From: Planococcus liqunii
GTDB lineage: Bacteria > Bacillota > Bacilli > Bacillales_A > Planococcaceae
Assembly: GCF_030413595.1 (NCBI RefSeq)
Contig: NZ_CP129238.1
Span: forward strand, 2,666,001 to 2,730,000
Reading direction: 5' to 3'
Length of the DNA stretch: 64,000 nucleotides
A program made the position numbers and the translations under genes. Shown piece after piece: positions 63,259 through 64,000 of this stretch. The notes under the pieces are model-generated. The model saw nothing but the letters and a program-made list of their open reading frames with translations, made no database searches and was not told the origin of the DNA. Position 1 is the first letter of the stretch. The number at the start of each line of letters is the position of its first letter.

Positions 63259-63368
63259 CTTACTGACATACTTCAGACAAATTATTTTTTTATATGATAA
63301 ACTTTCTTTCTGTCAGAGAGGCTCTATGATATGATGATAGAAGATATTTCTATGTTGAGGTGAAACTA

Positions 63369-63554
63369 ATGCAATATATTGGAACATTCTTATGGTCATT
63401 TTTATTAATTTCTTTGTTGAACTACGTAGTAAGTGCAGTCCAAAACGTACATTTTGATTTTATGCTGGGCGTTTATATTTCTATAGGGGTTTCTGTCCTG
63501 ATCTTTGTAATTTCTGCAATTATTCCGGATGAGCCTGTAGCTGAAAAGCATTAA
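63369..63554 (+). CDS. DUF2929 family small membrane protein (YjzD-like)
   Basis: 61-residue protein with two membrane helices (about 3-24 and 32-54) and a short polar tail. The size, two-helix layout and position beside fabH fit the DUF2929/YjzD family. Function unknown. Start choice: the ATG at 63369 is 7 nt from GAGGTG; a GTG at 63360 is inside that site. Transcribed away from fabH and converging on clpB, with a shared terminator. Confidence 0.78.
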   Translation: MQYIGTFLWSFLLISLLNYVVSAVQNVHFDFMLGVYISIGVSVLIFVISAIIPDEPVAEKH

Positions 63555-63559
63555 TCATG

Positions 63560-63598
63560 AAAAGAAGCGTAATCCGGAATCCGGATTACGCTTCTTTT
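63560..63598. terminator. Bidirectional terminator between DUF2929 gene and clpB
   Basis: 18-bp perfect stem, 63560-63577 with 63581-63598, 3-nt loop, flanked by T-rich sequence on the + side. It overlaps the clpB stop. Confidence 0.9.
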
Positions 63599-64000
63599 TT
63601 GTTGATAATTAATTTTCCATAGTCCATGCCCAATTGCAGAACGGTATTTGGCGCAAGGTCGCCTTTGATCAATTCCCGTGCGATTTTCGTTTCAATTTCG
63701 CGTTGGATAAAGCGTTTCAAAGGACGGGCTCCGAACAGCGGATCCGTTCCCGCTTCAATGATGTACTCGATTACCGAGTCATCTACTTCCAGCCCTAGCT
63801 GCTGCTGTTTCATGCGTTTAGCCAATTCAGCCAGCATTTTCTTCGCAATGCCATAAAAGTGGCTGTTATTCAACGCGTGGAAAATGACGATATCGTCAAT
63901 GCGGTTCAATAACTCCGGTTTGAAATGCTTTCGAAGTTCCGACATCACGACATCTTCAATGTTGTGTTCCGTATCTTCCGCTCCGATATAGGCAGAACCG
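63586..64000 (-). CDS. clpB: ATP-dependent chaperone ClpB (partial, 3' end only)
   Basis: The C-terminal 137 residues of the Hsp100 disaggregase. The second AAA+ module is recognised by FKPELLNRIDDIVIFHAL and by the sensor-2/C-domain segment DPLFGARPLKRFIQREIETKIARELIKGD. ClpB works with DnaK to resolve aggregates. The gene continues beyond 64000, so the N-terminus, nucleotide sites and any CtsR-regulated promoter are not seen. The intact end and its terminator suggest a functional gene. Confidence 0.95.
   Translation of the reverse strand, partial: GSAYIGAEDTEHNIEDVVMSELRKHFKPELLNRIDDIVIFHALNNSHFYGIAKKMLAELAKRMKQQQLGLEVDDSVIEYIIEAGTDPLFGARPLKRFIQREIETKIARELIKGDLAPNTVLQLGMDYGKLIINKKEA

Overview
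The window looks like a chromosomal segment of a low-to-mid GC Gram-positive bacterium of the Planococcaceae (Planococcus or a close relative; inference). The evidence is gene content and order. Two blocks match the Bacillus subtilis yjb/yjc neighbourhood as I remember it: fabH-fabF, appDFABC, trpS, oppABCDF, spx, mecA, coiA, pepF, yjbH, yjbI, yjbK, yjbL, relQ, nadK, rluD-like, prpE; and fabI, yjcF, yjcG, yjcH. A prfC-murE pair recalls staphylococci. Ribosome-binding sites are strong and GGAGG-like, GTG/TTG starts are frequent, and the regulators are those of Firmicutes: a Trp T-box, a yybP-ykoY Mn2+ riboswitch, FapR operators, CodY boxes and a SigB-like promoter. I see no prophage, transposase or CRISPR array.

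Layout. 1-5.4 kb: partial K+ channel subunit, the sigI-rsgI sigma/anti-sigma pair, a TerC family membrane protein behind a Mn2+ riboswitch, and an SDR reductase. 5.4-13 kb: RND exporter, RF3, MurE and an M42 aminopeptidase. 13-18.7 kb: an orphan PAS histidine kinase, a 0.5 kb stretch with two inverted GC-rich elements, and a YkoGHI-like operon (response regulator, kinase, two PepSY proteins). 18.7-23.7 kb: aldehyde dehydrogenase, Gfo/Idh oxidoreductase, a possible SigB-controlled 47-codon gene, a DNA glycosylase, a thermonuclease-like lipoprotein and a 2H phosphoesterase. 23.7-30.1 kb: tRNA-Val, a TAXI-TRAP transporter operon, a PgpA-like protein and yjcHGF. 30.1-38.4 kb: fabI, mgtE, prpE, the rluD-nadK-relQ-yjbL operon, and CYTH, truncated haemoglobin and spxH genes. 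38.4-45 kb: tandem repeats, a 41-codon ORF, pepF, coiA, mecA, spx and an exported DUF4015 glycoside hydrolase. 45-60.7 kb: two complete oligopeptide ABC transporters (opp and app), a second oppA, DUF3899 and T-box-controlled trpS. 61-64 kb: fabF, fabH, a DUF2929 protein and the 3' end of clpB.

How the genes work together. Much of the region links nutrient status to proteolysis and membrane synthesis. Spx, SpxH, MecA, PepF and ClpB belong to the Clp/thiol-stress network. RelQ, NadK and PrpE handle signalling and dinucleotide nucleotides. FabH, FabF and FabI are fatty-acid elongation enzymes, and two near-mirror FapR-type operators lie over well-formed promoters of fabH and fabI. A near-consensus CodY box lies between the promoter and SD of oppA.

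The least expected feature is a 123-bp-period structured repeat present in tandem at two loci (2 copies in the fabI leader, 3 copies between spxH and pepF). Copies differ by compensatory changes in several stems, which implies selection on a folded RNA or DNA form. At fabI the repeats separate the FapR-controlled promoter from the start codon and so create a leader of about 370 nt.
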